Assembly (NCBI GenBank): GCA_964373255.1
Contig: CAYJTG010000006.1
Coordinates: forward strand, 17,432 to 81,431
Origin: JACPVU01 sp964373255
Lineage (GTDB): Archaea; Aenigmatarchaeota; Aenigmatarchaeia; GW2011-AR5
Reading direction: 5' to 3'
Length of the DNA: 64,000 nucleotides
A model generated the notes under the pieces. That model was not told the DNA's origin, did no database searches, and saw nothing but the letters and a program-made list of their open reading frames with translations. This document shows, one piece after another, positions 24,337 to 33,835 of this stretch; position 1 is the stretch's first letter, and every line of letters starts with the position of its first letter. The position numbers were made by a program, and so were the translations under genes.

Positions 24337-25278
24337 ATGGAAGAATTCCTCATCAGAAGCGACGATATTGCAGGCGAATACGGCGAATATCCTGGAGCAC
24401 GATCAGTAGATGACCTCACAAAAAACGGCGTAATCATTCTCGACAAATGGTGCGGACCGACCACGCACGATGTTGCAGGTATGATCAAGAAGTTATTGGG
24501 ATTAAGCAAAACGGGTTCTGCCGGAACATTAGACCCGGCTGTTTCAGGCGTTTTGCCAGTAACGCTGGAGAATGCCTGCAAGGTCATTCCAGCGCTGCAG
24601 AAGCAAGACAAAGAGTACGTCGGCGTCATGTACCTTCACAAGGACGTTGGTGAGGCGGAACTAAGAAAAGCGGTTTCTAAGTTCGTCGGAAAAATAAGGC
24701 AGACGCCACCTGTGCGTTCGGCTGTCGCCCGCCGTGAGCGCGAGCGCATTGTTTATTCTTTTGATATTTTAGAAATTGACAACAGAAATGTCTTGTTCAA
24801 AATAAATTGCCAGGCCGGAACATACGTCCGCGTTGTCTGCCACCAGATCGGCCAGGAAATCGGCGGCGCCCACATGAAAGAATTGAGGCGCATAAAGGCG
24901 GGCATATTTGATGAGCGTTTTCTGGTAAGAATGCACGATTTAGCAAATGCTCATAGCGACTGGAAAGAAAACGGAAGCGAGAAAATACGCAACTATATTC
25001 TTCCCGTAGAATCTGCAGTGGAGCACCTCGGTAAAATTATAATCAAGGATTCGGCCGTATACTCTGTGTCAGCCGGCTCGCCTGTGTATACAACAGGAAT
25101 TTGTAAAATAAGCAAATCGATAAAGAAAGGCGAGCTCGTAGCTATACTCACGCTTAAAGGCGAGCTCGTGGCACTGGCGATAGCGGACATGAATGCAGAA
25201 GAAATGATGAAAAGAAAAGGATTAGCGGCAAAGACCGACAGGGTTATTATAGACAGAAAATTATATCCAAGAATGTAA
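24337..25278 (+). CDS. cbf5: tRNA/rRNA pseudouridine synthase Cbf5 (TruB family)
   Basis: 313 residues. GVIILDKWCGPTTHDVAGMIKKLLG and SAGTLDPAVSGVLPVTLENA contain the catalytic aspartate, QAGTYVRVVCHQIGQEIGGAHMKELRR is the second motif, and the C-terminal PUA domain begins near residue 228. Works with Nop10 (35.1 kb here), Gar1 and L7Ae in H/ACA RNPs. Some archaeal cbf5 genes carry introns; none is evident here. Confidence 0.95.
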   Translation: MEEFLIRSDDIAGEYGEYPGARSVDDLTKNGVIILDKWCGPTTHDVAGMIKKLLGLSKTGSAGTLDPAVSGVLPVTLENACKVIPALQKQDKEYVGVMYLHKDVGEAELRKAVSKFVGKIRQTPPVRSAVARRERERIVYSFDILEIDNRNVLFKINCQAGTYVRVVCHQIGQEIGGAHMKELRRIKAGIFDERFLVRMHDLANAHSDWKENGSEKIRNYILPVESAVEHLGKIIIKDSAVYSVSAGSPVYTTGICKISKSIKKGELVAILTLKGELVALAIADMNAEEMMKRKGLAAKTDRVIIDRKLYPRM

Positions 25279-25357
25279 TTGACGCAAATTACAGAATAAT
25301 CACGAAATAACTTGAAAACGTGCAATGATTTATAAAGACTCATTTTAAAAAACTACC

Positions 25358-26122
25358 ATGGTTTATCATGGACGTATTGTTGTAGCAGGTTTAACGCCTT
25401 CCAGAAATCCGTTTGCGGCTTATGCTATTTCTGGCAGAAGCGAGGGAAGCAAAAAAAGGTGGTTTTTGAATTTATTCGACAGTGTTGTAGTTCAGCCTGT
25501 AGGCGGCGAGCTTACAGCAGAACAGGAAAAGTCATCGCACCTCATTTTTTACAATGCGATGAGAAAAAGAAAAGATGCCCTTCTATTTACAACAAACGGT
25601 GCTCAAACAGATACAAATTATATAGATGATAAAAAAATCATGAATTTTTATGACGATTTTGAAACAAGAGGCGATGCAACAAATATATTGGAAGAATGGG
25701 GCTATGAAAACGACCCTCCAATATTCACGCCTCGGATTGCCCTTGTGAGCTTTCCTTACGACAGGGCACTGTTTTCAATTGTAACAAAAAGTGGCGTGTT
25801 AAAGACTGCGTCATCCAAAACTAAGATGCTAAGTCATGATAGTGCAGTCGCTCTTTCAACCTATCAAGCTAAAGATGACAATGCATTACCTTGGTCTTTT
25901 GAATCTCCATCGGATATAGAAAAATGCCTTATAAATGTTCCACTAAACGGTGAGAGCCCAGAAGAAATAGCTGATCAATTGTACAATTTTCTTGATAATC
26001 GTTTTGTCGTGTCAACAGCAGGTGCTGTTTTTGATGTTGAAAAACAGAAATGGAACATAGCGGTAAAAAATAGCTACAGAACAGAAGAAGAGTTTCGAGC
26101 CTATATGGAAAGACAGAAATGA
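25358..26122 (+). CDS. purO: IMP cyclohydrolase, archaeal PurO type
   Basis: 254 residues; last step of IMP synthesis (FAICAR to IMP). HGRIVVAGLTPSRNPFAAYAISGRS is the PurO opening, with DGDATN-like RGDATNILEEWGYENDPPIFTPRIAL in the middle. Paired with a stand-alone AICAR transformylase downstream, the two replace bifunctional PurH. TTTATAAAG is a good TATA box about 30 bp before the start. Confidence 0.85.
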   Translation: MVYHGRIVVAGLTPSRNPFAAYAISGRSEGSKKRWFLNLFDSVVVQPVGGELTAEQEKSSHLIFYNAMRKRKDALLFTTNGAQTDTNYIDDKKIMNFYDDFETRGDATNILEEWGYENDPPIFTPRIALVSFPYDRALFSIVTKSGVLKTASSKTKMLSHDSAVALSTYQAKDDNALPWSFESPSDIEKCLINVPLNGESPEEIADQLYNFLDNRFVVSTAGAVFDVEKQKWNIAVKNSYRTEEEFRAYMERQK

Positions 26123-26127
26123 TAATT

Positions 26128-27228
26128 ATGTCAACGCCTTATTCTACAAAAAATGTTGGAGATCATCCAACAGAGCTAACAATAATTCCACAGCATAAAG
26201 TGGAAGACCTGAGATATGCAACAAATCCCAGGGAAACAGCAGCGCTTTATGACAAATATACATTGTTAGGAAGCCTCCAACACCTCAAAGTTGGAAAGCA
26301 GGGCTTGTCGCAGACAAATTACGAAGATATATTTTGGGCACTATCCATAATAAAATATTTTGAAAACAGGACAGCAGTAGTGATGAAGCACACAAATCCG
26401 TGTGGCTTCGCTGCTTCTGTAGTAAATCCGGGGATAGAAATTTACAGAACAGCACGCGACTATGACTATGAATCGTCATTTGGCGGTGTTGTTGGAGTAA
26501 ATTTTTCCGTTGACAAGGATCTCGCAGAAGAAATGGTAACAACATTTGTAGAAGCCATTATAGCGCCTGAATATGAAGAAGGTGTAATGGATATCTTTAC
26601 AGGCGAAAAAAATAAGAGAAGCAAGAGCATACGCGTAGAGAAATTTGATATCCAAGAGTACAGAAAACTTCCACGCTTTATTGGCGATGATTTTGTACCA
26701 GAAGCAAAAACGTTAGGTGGCGCAACTATACGGTATGATCCACATTTAACAGCAATAAGATCAAGCGAAGGTCTTTTACAGTACGTTGTTTCCGAGAGAA
26801 AGCCGACAGAAAAAGAAATGAAAGACGCCTTAACTGCATTATACATAGATATGAGTGTTCTTTCGAACTCTGCAACATTTGTTAATGATAACAGGTTAGT
26901 TGGCGTTGGTGCAGGACAGCCATCAAGAGTAAAAACAATAAAGCTCTGTATAGCGTACAATAAGGATTTGGATGAACGTGCAGAAGCCGAAAGTAAAAAG
27001 TTGGACAGAAACGTACGAGAATACACATTTAATCTTGAGGGTTCATCAATGGCAACAGATGGCTTCTTCCCGGTCCCGGACGGACTTGAAGCGGCGGCAG
27101 ACGCTGGAGTGAAGTGCATAGTAGCTCCACGCGGTGGCGAGCACATGAACGAGGTCATAGAGGCTGCCAACAAAAAAGGCGTCACCCTGATATATCTTCC
27201 GGAAGAAGAACGTCATTTCAGACATTAA
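26128..27228 (+). CDS. Stand-alone AICAR formyltransferase (PurH C-terminal type)
   Basis: 366 residues. VVMKHTNPCGFA is the catalytic KHxNPCG motif, FGGVVGVNFSVD and FFPVPDGLEAAADAGVKCIVAPRGGEHMNEVIEAAN are the conserved C-terminal blocks of the AICAR transformylase. There is no cyclohydrolase (MGS-like) domain, that reaction being done by PurO upstream. Start at 26128 is favoured by TGATAATT before it; a frame ATG at 26119 overlaps the purO stop. Confidence 0.9.
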   Translation: MSTPYSTKNVGDHPTELTIIPQHKVEDLRYATNPRETAALYDKYTLLGSLQHLKVGKQGLSQTNYEDIFWALSIIKYFENRTAVVMKHTNPCGFAASVVNPGIEIYRTARDYDYESSFGGVVGVNFSVDKDLAEEMVTTFVEAIIAPEYEEGVMDIFTGEKNKRSKSIRVEKFDIQEYRKLPRFIGDDFVPEAKTLGGATIRYDPHLTAIRSSEGLLQYVVSERKPTEKEMKDALTALYIDMSVLSNSATFVNDNRLVGVGAGQPSRVKTIKLCIAYNKDLDERAEAESKKLDRNVREYTFNLEGSSMATDGFFPVPDGLEAAADAGVKCIVAPRGGEHMNEVIEAANKKGVTLIYLPEEERHFRH

Positions 27229-27251
27229 AGCTTTTCCTCCAAATAAATTCT

Positions 27252-27419
27252 ATGCTTTCCAAAGAACTCCTCGATATTCTCGCGTGCCCGAAGTGCAAGG
27301 GCGATCTGCTGTACGAGAAGCAGAGAAAAAGCCTGGCGTGCAAAAAATGCCGCCTTCGATACGGTATCCTTGAAGGCGATATTCCAAACATGCTCATCGA
27401 CGAAGCGGAGAAGTACTAA
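27252..27419 (+). CDS. Trm112-like small zinc-binding protein
   Basis: 55 residues: LLDILACPKCKGDL (CxxC) and LACKKCRLRYGILEGDIPNMLIDEA (CxxC) is the Trm112/YcaR family. In archaea Trm112 activates several RNA and protein methyltransferases. TAAATTCT before the ATG suggests a short leader. Sits between purine genes. Confidence 0.85.
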   Translation: MLSKELLDILACPKCKGDLLYEKQRKSLACKKCRLRYGILEGDIPNMLIDEAEKY

Positions 27420-27448
27420 TTTTTATATTTTTCTGATAATTGATTTTA

Positions 27449-29254
27449 ATGGGTTATATCTACGTTCTCGAATTCGGTGGACAGCACACCGACCTCATAT
27501 GCAACAGGCTTGAAGAAATGGGGTTTGACGTTGCATACGCCGACAGCGACACAAAAATATCAGACATGCGTGACGCGGCCGGCATAATACTTTCAGGCGG
27601 GCCGAAAAGCGTGACGGACCCCGACAGCTTCAGATACGACCCTGAAATTTTTTCTTCTGGTATAAATGTTCTCGGAATCTGCTATGGCATGCAACTTCTT
27701 GGCAAACATCTGGGGTCTTACATCCATAGGAAAACTCGCGAGTACGGCGAGACACTGCTTCGTATCATAGAGGAAGACCAGCTTTTCTACGGGTTGCCGA
27801 AGGAAGAAATTGTGTGGATGAATCATGGCGACTCAATAACACCAGATGGCAACTTTACGGTCTTGGGCTACACAGAAAAAGGCGTTCCGGCTGCAATAAG
27901 AAGCAGTGATGGCAAATATCGCGGCGTACAGTTTCATCCCGAGGTAACGCATACAGAACATGGAACAAAAGTGCTGAGGAATTTTGCCGAGTTGGTATGC
28001 GGGTGCAGCCCGCAAGAAAGACAAAGAGACGGATTTGATGCGGGCAGATTCATCGATGAAGCTATTAGAGAACTGAAGAAAAATGTGGGCAACAAAATAG
28101 CTCTGGTATACGCAAGCGGCGGCGTGGATTCTTCCGTTGCTGCGTATCTGGCAATGATGGCGGGCCTTAAAATAAAGCCGGTTTATCTTGAAATGGGGAA
28201 TGGCAGAAAAGGAGAGGCGCAGCAGGTTTCAGAATATCTTGGGCGGCTGCTAAAAACCGATATTTACATTCACGACGCCAGCGCCAATTTTATTGATCGG
28301 CTTTGTGGAATTGACGATCCAGAACAAAAAAGGAAGAAATTCCAGGAATTGTACGCGGAAACACGGAAAGAAATTGAAAAAGGGGTTGGTCTGAAAGATG
28401 TTGTTCTTATTCAAGGCACGATAGCCACCGATCTGAGGGAAACAGGAAGAGAAGCAGGCAAGAATAAATCCAGGGATACAAAGACCGTGGATAGGATAAA
28501 GACCCACCATAATGTTGGCGCAGAAAATATATGGAAAGGTCAGACGGTGCTGCCGCTCGCGGACCTCACGAAAGACCGCGTAAGGCTGGTTGCCAGAGAA
28601 CTCGGCATACCAAACGAGATCGCAGAGCGCCAGCCATTTCCAGGGCCTGGCTTGTATGTAAGATTTGTCACAGGATACTATGAGCCGGAACCATCGTTGT
28701 CGGCACACGTATCCGATATAGCACGCCAGTACAATCTTGGGTGTTTTGTTCTTCCAAGAAAAGGCGTAGGCCTGAAAGGCGATGAACGTGCATTCGAGCA
28801 CGCCGTCCTGCTCGCGGGCGAAAGGGACTGGGGAAATGTCAGAGGTGCCGCAAAACAGATGATAGAAGACCTTGATATTTCGCGGGTTTTATACCTCCCG
28901 GAAACGTGTTTGCCTCGTATAAATGTCAAGAATAACTATCATCTTGAAAGGGAAAATCTCGACCGACTTCGGGACGTCACAGATGTTGTTGAGACTGAAA
29001 TGAAACACTACGGCGTCGCATCATCACAGACGCCGGTTATAACATTCGGAGGGCGTGGCGCATGGATAAGTGTGATCAGGGACGTAAATTCTCAGGACTT
29101 CAGGACACTAAGGCCTCTGAAGAAGCCTGAAGAATTTTCTTGGGAATGCTATGAAGACATAGTAAAGAAACTTGGCACAGCGCTTGGCAGGGATTCCGGA
29201 ATAACTGTTTTCGACGTTTCTGACAAGCCCGGTGGCACAACAGAATGGGAATAA
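27449..29254 (+). CDS. guaA: GMP synthase (glutamine-hydrolysing), single-chain
   Basis: 601 residues, amidotransferase plus ATP pyrophosphatase. Class I glutaminase: FGGQHTDLI, GICYGMQLLG (nucleophile Cys), FHPEVTHTEHG. Synthetase: YASGGVDSSVAAYLA (P-loop SGGVDSS), ERQPFPGPGLYVRF and the C-terminal dimerisation part. Converts XMP to GMP. Many archaea split this enzyme into two subunits; the fused form is more bacterial-like. Start at 27449; the upstream TTG frame is the leader. Confidence 0.95.
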   Translation: MGYIYVLEFGGQHTDLICNRLEEMGFDVAYADSDTKISDMRDAAGIILSGGPKSVTDPDSFRYDPEIFSSGINVLGICYGMQLLGKHLGSYIHRKTREYGETLLRIIEEDQLFYGLPKEEIVWMNHGDSITPDGNFTVLGYTEKGVPAAIRSSDGKYRGVQFHPEVTHTEHGTKVLRNFAELVCGCSPQERQRDGFDAGRFIDEAIRELKKNVGNKIALVYASGGVDSSVAAYLAMMAGLKIKPVYLEMGNGRKGEAQQVSEYLGRLLKTDIYIHDASANFIDRLCGIDDPEQKRKKFQELYAETRKEIEKGVGLKDVVLIQGTIATDLRETGREAGKNKSRDTKTVDRIKTHHNVGAENIWKGQTVLPLADLTKDRVRLVARELGIPNEIAERQPFPGPGLYVRFVTGYYEPEPSLSAHVSDIARQYNLGCFVLPRKGVGLKGDERAFEHAVLLAGERDWGNVRGAAKQMIEDLDISRVLYLPETCLPRINVKNNYHLERENLDRLRDVTDVVETEMKHYGVASSQTPVITFGGRGAWISVIRDVNSQDFRTLRPLKKPEEFSWECYEDIVKKLGTALGRDSGITVFDVSDKPGGTTEWE

Positions 29255-29296
29255 AACAATCTTTTTAATGTCCTGCCAACAAGTTCTTTTGATTAT

Positions 29297-29423
29297 GCTG
29301 GGATGGCAGAACTTGGTAAACGCGCAAGCCTGGAATAATCTTCTTTTAAAAAGAAGATTAATCAAGAAAACTGTTAGCTTGTTCCTCTTCGGAGGAGCGG
29401 GAGTTCAAATCTCCCTCCCAGCG
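29297..29423 (+). tRNA. tRNA-Ser(GGA) with anticodon-loop intron
   Basis: Acceptor GCTGGGA/TCCCAGC, discriminator G, D arm with GGTAAACGCGC, anticodon stem CAAGC/GCTTG, long variable arm TTCCTC-TTCG-GAGGAG, T arm GGGAG-TTCAAAT-CTCCC. Removal of a 40-nt intron at the canonical 37/38 site (29336-29375) gives loop CTGGAAA, anticodon GGA. The intron holds the hairpin AATCTTCTT/AAGAAGATT followed by ATCAAGAAAA. The long variable arm and G73 support serine. Confidence 0.88.
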
Positions 29424-29472
29424 CTACAAATCTTTATATCCCATTATTTTATAATAGAAACAGCTGATATTT

Positions 29473-30633
29473 ATGGTATTCGAAATAACAATACTGCTCT
29501 ACATAGCCCTGATTCTCCTGGCTGCAAAAATATTTGGAGAGGTAGCCGAGAGGCTCGGTGTGTCGGCGCTCATCGGGGAAGTGCTGGCGGGCCTGCTGTT
29601 CGGGCCGCTCCTTGGCATCATAAAACCAAACGCTTTTCTTGAACAGATAGCAACGCTTGGCGTCCTGTTTTTGCTGTTCATAATAGGCCTCAATACAAGG
29701 TTTGATGACGTAAAGAAGGACGCGTACAAGGGCAGCGTTCTGGCGCTGGTGGCGGCCGCGCTTTCCTTTATTGCCGGAACGTCCGTTGGGTTTGCGGCTT
29801 TCAATGACATTAACGCGGCTATTTTTCTGGGTGTAGCGCTGCTTTCGACAAGCACACCCATAACACTGAGGGCACTTGCAAATGTTGGTGAGATAAAAAC
29901 AAGGGTGTACGAAATATCGCTCTCTATTGACATGGCCGACAAGGTTATCGCCATACTCGCGCTCTCCCTGCTCACGACGTATTCTGCCTACGGTACGGTG
30001 CAGATCTGGACAGTGGCTGCGCTGTTCTTTGTTGTTCTCGGCTTCTTTGTTGTTATCACTACTATAGGCGCGCGGGCCGTGAGCAATTTTCTGTCGTTCT
30101 TCAGGATGATGGTTGACGAGCAAATGCTGGTTGCAATACCGCTCGTAATCGTCTTCGTCGTCGCATTCTTGAGCGAGCAGGTTGGCATAGCAGGCGTAAC
30201 CGGCGCATTTCTGGCGGGCATGGCCATGAGCAAGTCCCAGCTCACAGAAAATATAATATTGCCAAAGACCAAGATAATCGGCCACGGATTCTTCATACCT
30301 ATATTTTTCGCGTACTCCGCTGTCCTGTTTGACCTGAACGCGCTGTACAGCGGCTGGCATGTGATTGTGCTGCTGGTTGTTTTTGGCTCCCTTGCAAAGC
30401 TGATAGGCGCGGGCTACATGGGCAGGTTTTACAAATTAGGGACGCGCGAGCAGCTTCTCATAGGCATAGGCATGATACCGCGTGGAGAATTTGCCATCGT
30501 CATTTCCCAGATAGCCCTTGCGGCAGGAATAGTAACAAGCAGCATATACACAATAGCCGTCGCGTCTGTCATTGTAACAATAATCATAACGCCAATACTT
30601 ATGAAACTCGCGAGCGGAAAGAAGGGATTCTAA
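29473..30633 (+). CDS. Cation:proton antiporter, CPA2/KefB type
   Basis: 386 residues, about 12 transmembrane helices. AKIFGEVAERLGVSALIGEVLAGLLFGP is the family N-terminal motif; ALLSTSTPITLRAL and AGVTGAFLAGMAMSKSQL contain the usual transport-site regions, and GMIPRGEFAIVISQIAL is the late conserved helix. Probably exchanges Na+ or K+ for H+. No C-terminal TrkA domain. It starts 50 bp after the tRNA-Ser. Confidence 0.88.
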   Translation: MVFEITILLYIALILLAAKIFGEVAERLGVSALIGEVLAGLLFGPLLGIIKPNAFLEQIATLGVLFLLFIIGLNTRFDDVKKDAYKGSVLALVAAALSFIAGTSVGFAAFNDINAAIFLGVALLSTSTPITLRALANVGEIKTRVYEISLSIDMADKVIAILALSLLTTYSAYGTVQIWTVAALFFVVLGFFVVITTIGARAVSNFLSFFRMMVDEQMLVAIPLVIVFVVAFLSEQVGIAGVTGAFLAGMAMSKSQLTENIILPKTKIIGHGFFIPIFFAYSAVLFDLNALYSGWHVIVLLVVFGSLAKLIGAGYMGRFYKLGTREQLLIGIGMIPRGEFAIVISQIALAAGIVTSSIYTIAVASVIVTIIITPILMKLASGKKGF

Positions 30634-30707
30634 GGTTTAAGAACATTGTCCAGTAATTAAAGGAAGAAAATGAAATCCTTGCAGGAAAGGATTAATGGTG
30701 ATTATTT

Positions 30708-31250
30708 ATGTCCCTCCGACCGGCAAGATGCTACAGGAAGTTCCAGCGCCCGAATACACGGCAGAGCGTGCGCGTGCCGAAGAAGGGCTACGTCAAGGGC
30801 GTGCCGAAACCCAAGATAACAGAGTTCGAGATGGGCACAAAAGGAGACTATGAAAAGAAGCTCTTTCTTGTAGCCGAACGCAACGTCCAGATAAGGCACA
30901 ACGCACTGGAGGCCGCGCGCGTCTCGGCCATACAACTGATTGAAAAGTCCCTGGGCAAAGGTACAGGCTTTTTTTTGAAGGTTCGTGTCTACCCGCACCA
31001 AGTACTTCGTGAGAACGTTCTGGCAACGGGCGCCGGCGCCGACAGGTTCCAGACAGGCATGAGGCAGTCGTTTGGCGCTCCCATAAGCACGGCCGCACGC
31101 GTTTACGCAGGCCAGGAAGTTATAGAGGTCAGAACAAATTCTCCCAATGTCGCGGTCGTCAAGAATGCCCTGAAACAGGCTTCCTACAAGCTGCCGACCC
31201 CGTGCAAGATTGTTGTAAAAGACATGACAAATATAAACAGAGGCTTCTAA
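30708..31250 (+). CDS. rpl10e: Ribosomal protein L10e (L16 family)
   Basis: 180 residues. MSLRPARCYRKFQRPNTRQ, AARVSAIQLIEKSLGKGTGFFLKVRVYPHQVLREN and ADRFQTGMRQSFGAP are characteristic of archaeal/eukaryotic L10e. GGTGATtattt stands 5 nt before the ATG, a textbook ribosome binding site for this genome. Confidence 0.96.
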   Translation: MSLRPARCYRKFQRPNTRQSVRVPKKGYVKGVPKPKITEFEMGTKGDYEKKLFLVAERNVQIRHNALEAARVSAIQLIEKSLGKGTGFFLKVRVYPHQVLRENVLATGAGADRFQTGMRQSFGAPISTAARVYAGQEVIEVRTNSPNVAVVKNALKQASYKLPTPCKIVVKDMTNINRGF

Positions 31251-31315
31251 TTTTTTCGCTATTCGTGCGTCTAACCACTTGGTCGTTCATATTACTTCTA
31301 AATTCATGCGAATCT

Positions 31316-31392
31316 TTGAAGAACAAAGTTCTTCAAGACTCCAAAGAGCTTCGCTCTTTGCGAGAATACTTCGGGCTTTAGCCCGAAGATGT
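31316..31392. repeat. Three tandem perfect hairpins in a gene-free stretch
   Basis: TTGAAGAAC-AAA-GTTCTTCAA, CAAAGAGC-TTC-GCTCTTTG and CTTCGGGCT-TT-AGCCCGAAG follow one another with 4-13-nt spacers and 2-3-nt loops. They occupy the 333-nt gap between L10e and the HTH membrane protein; otherwise the gap holds only AT-rich promoter-like sequence (TTTATAAG, TTTAAAATAC). Possible 3' end structure or small RNA. Confidence 0.5.
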
Positions 31393-31513
31393 TTATAAGA
31401 TTACAATCTACAATAAAAAAAGAATTTAGGTCTTTTGCCCTAACACATGACAACCTTTAAAATACTTCTTCTATCATAGGGTTAATCAAGAAATAATTAT
31501 AATAATTGATTGG

Positions 31514-31575
31514 AAGGTCTGGAAGAACTTCAGTTCTTTTGGGGTTCTCCAAGACCTTTTCTTCCAAAGAAAAGG
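31514..31575 (+). promoter_or_regulatory. Leader with two mutually exclusive hairpins
   Basis: AAGGTCT (31514-31520) can pair with AGACCTT (31552-31558), enclosing GAAGAAC/GTTCTTT. CCTTTTCTT (31555-31563) can instead pair with AAGAAAAGG (31567-31575), ending 8 nt before the start codon at 31584. The two pairings share 31555-31558, so they cannot coexist. This is the shape of a translational switch or autoregulated leader; function is inferred. Confidence 0.4.
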
Positions 31576-31583
31576 GATTGGAT

Positions 31584-32156
31584 ATGGCAGAAGTATTAGA
31601 CAGAACAATGCTCAAGGCACTGAGCACGGACACGAGGCAGGACATAATCAAGTTTCTTATGAAGCGTCCTTACACAGCCAGCGAGCTCTCTAAGCTGCTC
31701 AGCAAGCACGTCACGACGGTAACAGAGCACCTCAACATCCTGGAAAATTCCGGGCTCATCAGGAAAAAGGAGAGCACAAACAAATGGGTCTACTATACAT
31801 TAACAGAAAAAGGCGAAAAGCTGTTCAAGCCAGCGTACTATTCATGGGTTGTCGTTTTTGCGGTCTCTGCTGTGCTTATGTTCACAGGCTTTTTACGGGT
31901 GTTTAGCTATGGAACTTTTGGCACAGCATCTGAATCCGCAATGTCGGCAAGCAAAGAATTGACATCGCAAGCTGCAGTTTCAGAAGCCGTAACCACAACG
32001 TCTGCTGCGCAAACAACGATAACTACGATAGACGTACTTGCTATTTCATTGATCGTTCTAGCATTATTGGGCTTTGCTTACATTGGCTACAAATTCCGGA
32101 AACAAAAAAAGCTTCAGAAAGAGATGACGATGTATCTGGAAGGGGCGTTGTTGTAG
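31584..32156 (+). CDS. ArsR-type HTH protein with C-terminal membrane helices
   Basis: 190 residues. Winged-helix domain residues 1-85 (LKALSTDTRQDIIKFLMKRPYTASELSKLLSKHVTTVTEHL..LENSGLIRKKES), then a helix (SWVVVFAVSAVLMFTGFL), a Ser/Thr/Ala-rich outer loop and a second helix (LAISLIVLALLGFAYIGY). A membrane-anchored transcription regulator, a type seen repeatedly in archaea. Its leader has alternative hairpins. Confidence 0.75.
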   Translation: MAEVLDRTMLKALSTDTRQDIIKFLMKRPYTASELSKLLSKHVTTVTEHLNILENSGLIRKKESTNKWVYYTLTEKGEKLFKPAYYSWVVVFAVSAVLMFTGFLRVFSYGTFGTASESAMSASKELTSQAAVSEAVTTTSAAQTTITTIDVLAISLIVLALLGFAYIGYKFRKQKKLQKEMTMYLEGALL

Positions 32157-32230
32157 CTGTTTGCATGCAATTGGTTCTGTGCAGGACGGATGTAAGAGGC
32201 TTATGATTGAGTTGCTTTATTCAAGTTCAA

Positions 32231-33160
32231 CTAACTGAACATTTTACTGTAAAATTCTTTCCGTCCAATTGAGTTAATGTATTCGATTTTCCTTTTCTCG
32301 TTGCCGTAGTCGTCGGCATGGATAAACCACCCAATGCTCATGAAAATTACCATCTTCAAGAGGTCGTAGAGATGTTCCTTTTCCGCCTCAGTTAGTTTTC
32401 TATATTTACCATACTTTACCAAAATCTCTTTTGCTTTATCGAAGTTGAGATTCTTTTTGTCAGGCCAAGCCCAAAAATAAATCATATTGGCAACGTCGTA
32501 CAAAAGATAAATATAGCTGGCATCGTCAAAATCCAATACAGCAGCAAGTTTATCGTTCTTATACAGAAAATTAGAAGGGTGTGTATCGCAATGGCAAACT
32601 CCCTTTGGTAAGTTGTTTGACAGCCTTAATTTTCCCAATTCTACTTTCAACCACTCTAATCTTTCTTTGGCCTCAGACTTTGATTTAATTTTCTTTGAGT
32701 TTGTTATCGCATTTTTCAAACAAGATTTTGGGTCATACGTATCACGAGCTTCGTAGTATTTTGGCTTATATCCAATAGTAATTCTATGGAGTTTGCCTAT
32801 TGCCTTTGCAATTTGTTTGGAATCTGAATTTTTCTTATGCTTATCGTCCATAAACTTAAAGAGAGCGAATGGTTTATTTTTATACGTTCCGATAAATCCA
32901 CCACGAATATTTCTGATCGGTGCTGGACAAGGATAAGAGCGTTTATTCAAATATTGCAAAATGGTTGCTTCAAATAGTGCGTACTTTTTTGGTCTGCTTT
33001 CATAGTATCTGAAAACAAATTTACCCTTGGTTGTTGTGAGAAGTAAATTTGTTTGAACAGCCCCTAACTTGAATGGCTTGAAATTCTTGTATTTTCCCGA
33101 ATTATAATTGGAAAGTATTTTTGTAAAATCCTCTAATGTATAACTGTGAACTTGAGTCAT
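32231..33160 (-). CDS. Aminoglycoside phosphotransferase-fold kinase (homoserine kinase II-like)
   Basis: 309 residues. GVCHCDTHPSNFLY is the Brenner-type catalytic motif (H-x-D-x4-N) and AVLDFDDA the magnesium-binding motif; N-lobe FRYYESR supplies the lysine/arginine region. Small-molecule kinase; homoserine or choline are possible substrates but cannot be read. The gene is AT-rich and lysine-rich compared with its neighbours, suggesting later acquisition. Confidence 0.75.
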   Translation of the reverse strand: MTQVHSYTLEDFTKILSNYNSGKYKNFKPFKLGAVQTNLLLTTTKGKFVFRYYESRPKKYALFEATILQYLNKRSYPCPAPIRNIRGGFIGTYKNKPFALFKFMDDKHKKNSDSKQIAKAIGKLHRITIGYKPKYYEARDTYDPKSCLKNAITNSKKIKSKSEAKERLEWLKVELGKLRLSNNLPKGVCHCDTHPSNFLYKNDKLAAVLDFDDASYIYLLYDVANMIYFWAWPDKKNLNFDKAKEILVKYGKYRKLTEAEKEHLYDLLKMVIFMSIGWFIHADDYGNEKRKIEYINSIGRKEFYSKMFS

Positions 33161-33247
33161 AATTATGATATATTATAAAACCTTATAAATCCTGCATAAA
33201 ACTAGGTGTATTCGTCATGGCTCGTAGCTGTGCTTGGTTAAATAGAA

Positions 33248-33835
33248 TTAAGCGTACCCGAAATCTTCCGGCTGCAGGGTGAATTCCTCACCGTGTTTTT
33301 CCTTTATGAGCTTTGCCAGGAGCCAGAATATGAGCGCCAGGCTCTTCTTTCCCTTGTTGTTACACGGCAGAATGATGTCAAGGTAAGACGTCTCGTTGAA
33401 CGTGTCTGCCAGCCCTATTATTGGTATGCGCATCTGTATCGCTTCCTTGATGGACTGTCGGTCAACGGCAGGGTCTGTGACAATAATGACATCGGGCTCG
33501 AAGAAATCGCGGAACGTTGGATTTGTCAGAGAGCCGGGCATGAACCTCTTGATTATTGCGCGCCCGCCAATAACCTCGGCAAATTTCTGGCCAGGCTCGT
33601 GACCGTTTTCCTTTCTCGAAACAACCAGGATGCTCTTTTTTGCGGCAAGAAAATTTGCGGTATACTCAATCCTCTTGTCCAGCATGCCTACGTTCATGAC
33701 CGCCAGACCGTTAGACCTGACTTTGTAGATAAACCTCTTCATGTCAGCGGTATTCGAAGTCATTCCTATGTGTACGCCTGCTGTCAGGTATTTCTCTCTA
33801 GGTATAAGCAATTTTTTTGGCACGTTAAGTTTCAA
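33248..33835 (-). CDS. rps2: Ribosomal protein S2
   Basis: 195 residues. LTAGVHIGMTSNTADMKRFIYKVRSNGLAVMNV, RFMPGSLTNP, PDVIIVTDPAVDRQSIKEA and IPIIGLADTFNETSYLDIILPCNNKGKKSLALIFWLLA are the archaeal S2 blocks. The first gene of a minus-strand group ordered differently from the usual RpoN-RpoK-S2 cluster. Confidence 0.97.
   Translation of the reverse strand: MKLNVPKKLLIPREKYLTAGVHIGMTSNTADMKRFIYKVRSNGLAVMNVGMLDKRIEYTANFLAAKKSILVVSRKENGHEPGQKFAEVIGGRAIIKRFMPGSLTNPTFRDFFEPDVIIVTDPAVDRQSIKEAIQMRIPIIGLADTFNETSYLDIILPCNNKGKKSLALIFWLLAKLIKEKHGEEFTLQPEDFGYA

Noticed and set aside
29449..30360. 303-codon minus-strand frame opposite the antiporter
   Set aside because: It is the shadow of a hydrophobic membrane protein gene: composition is Tyr/Arg/Gln-rich with no motifs or start signal.
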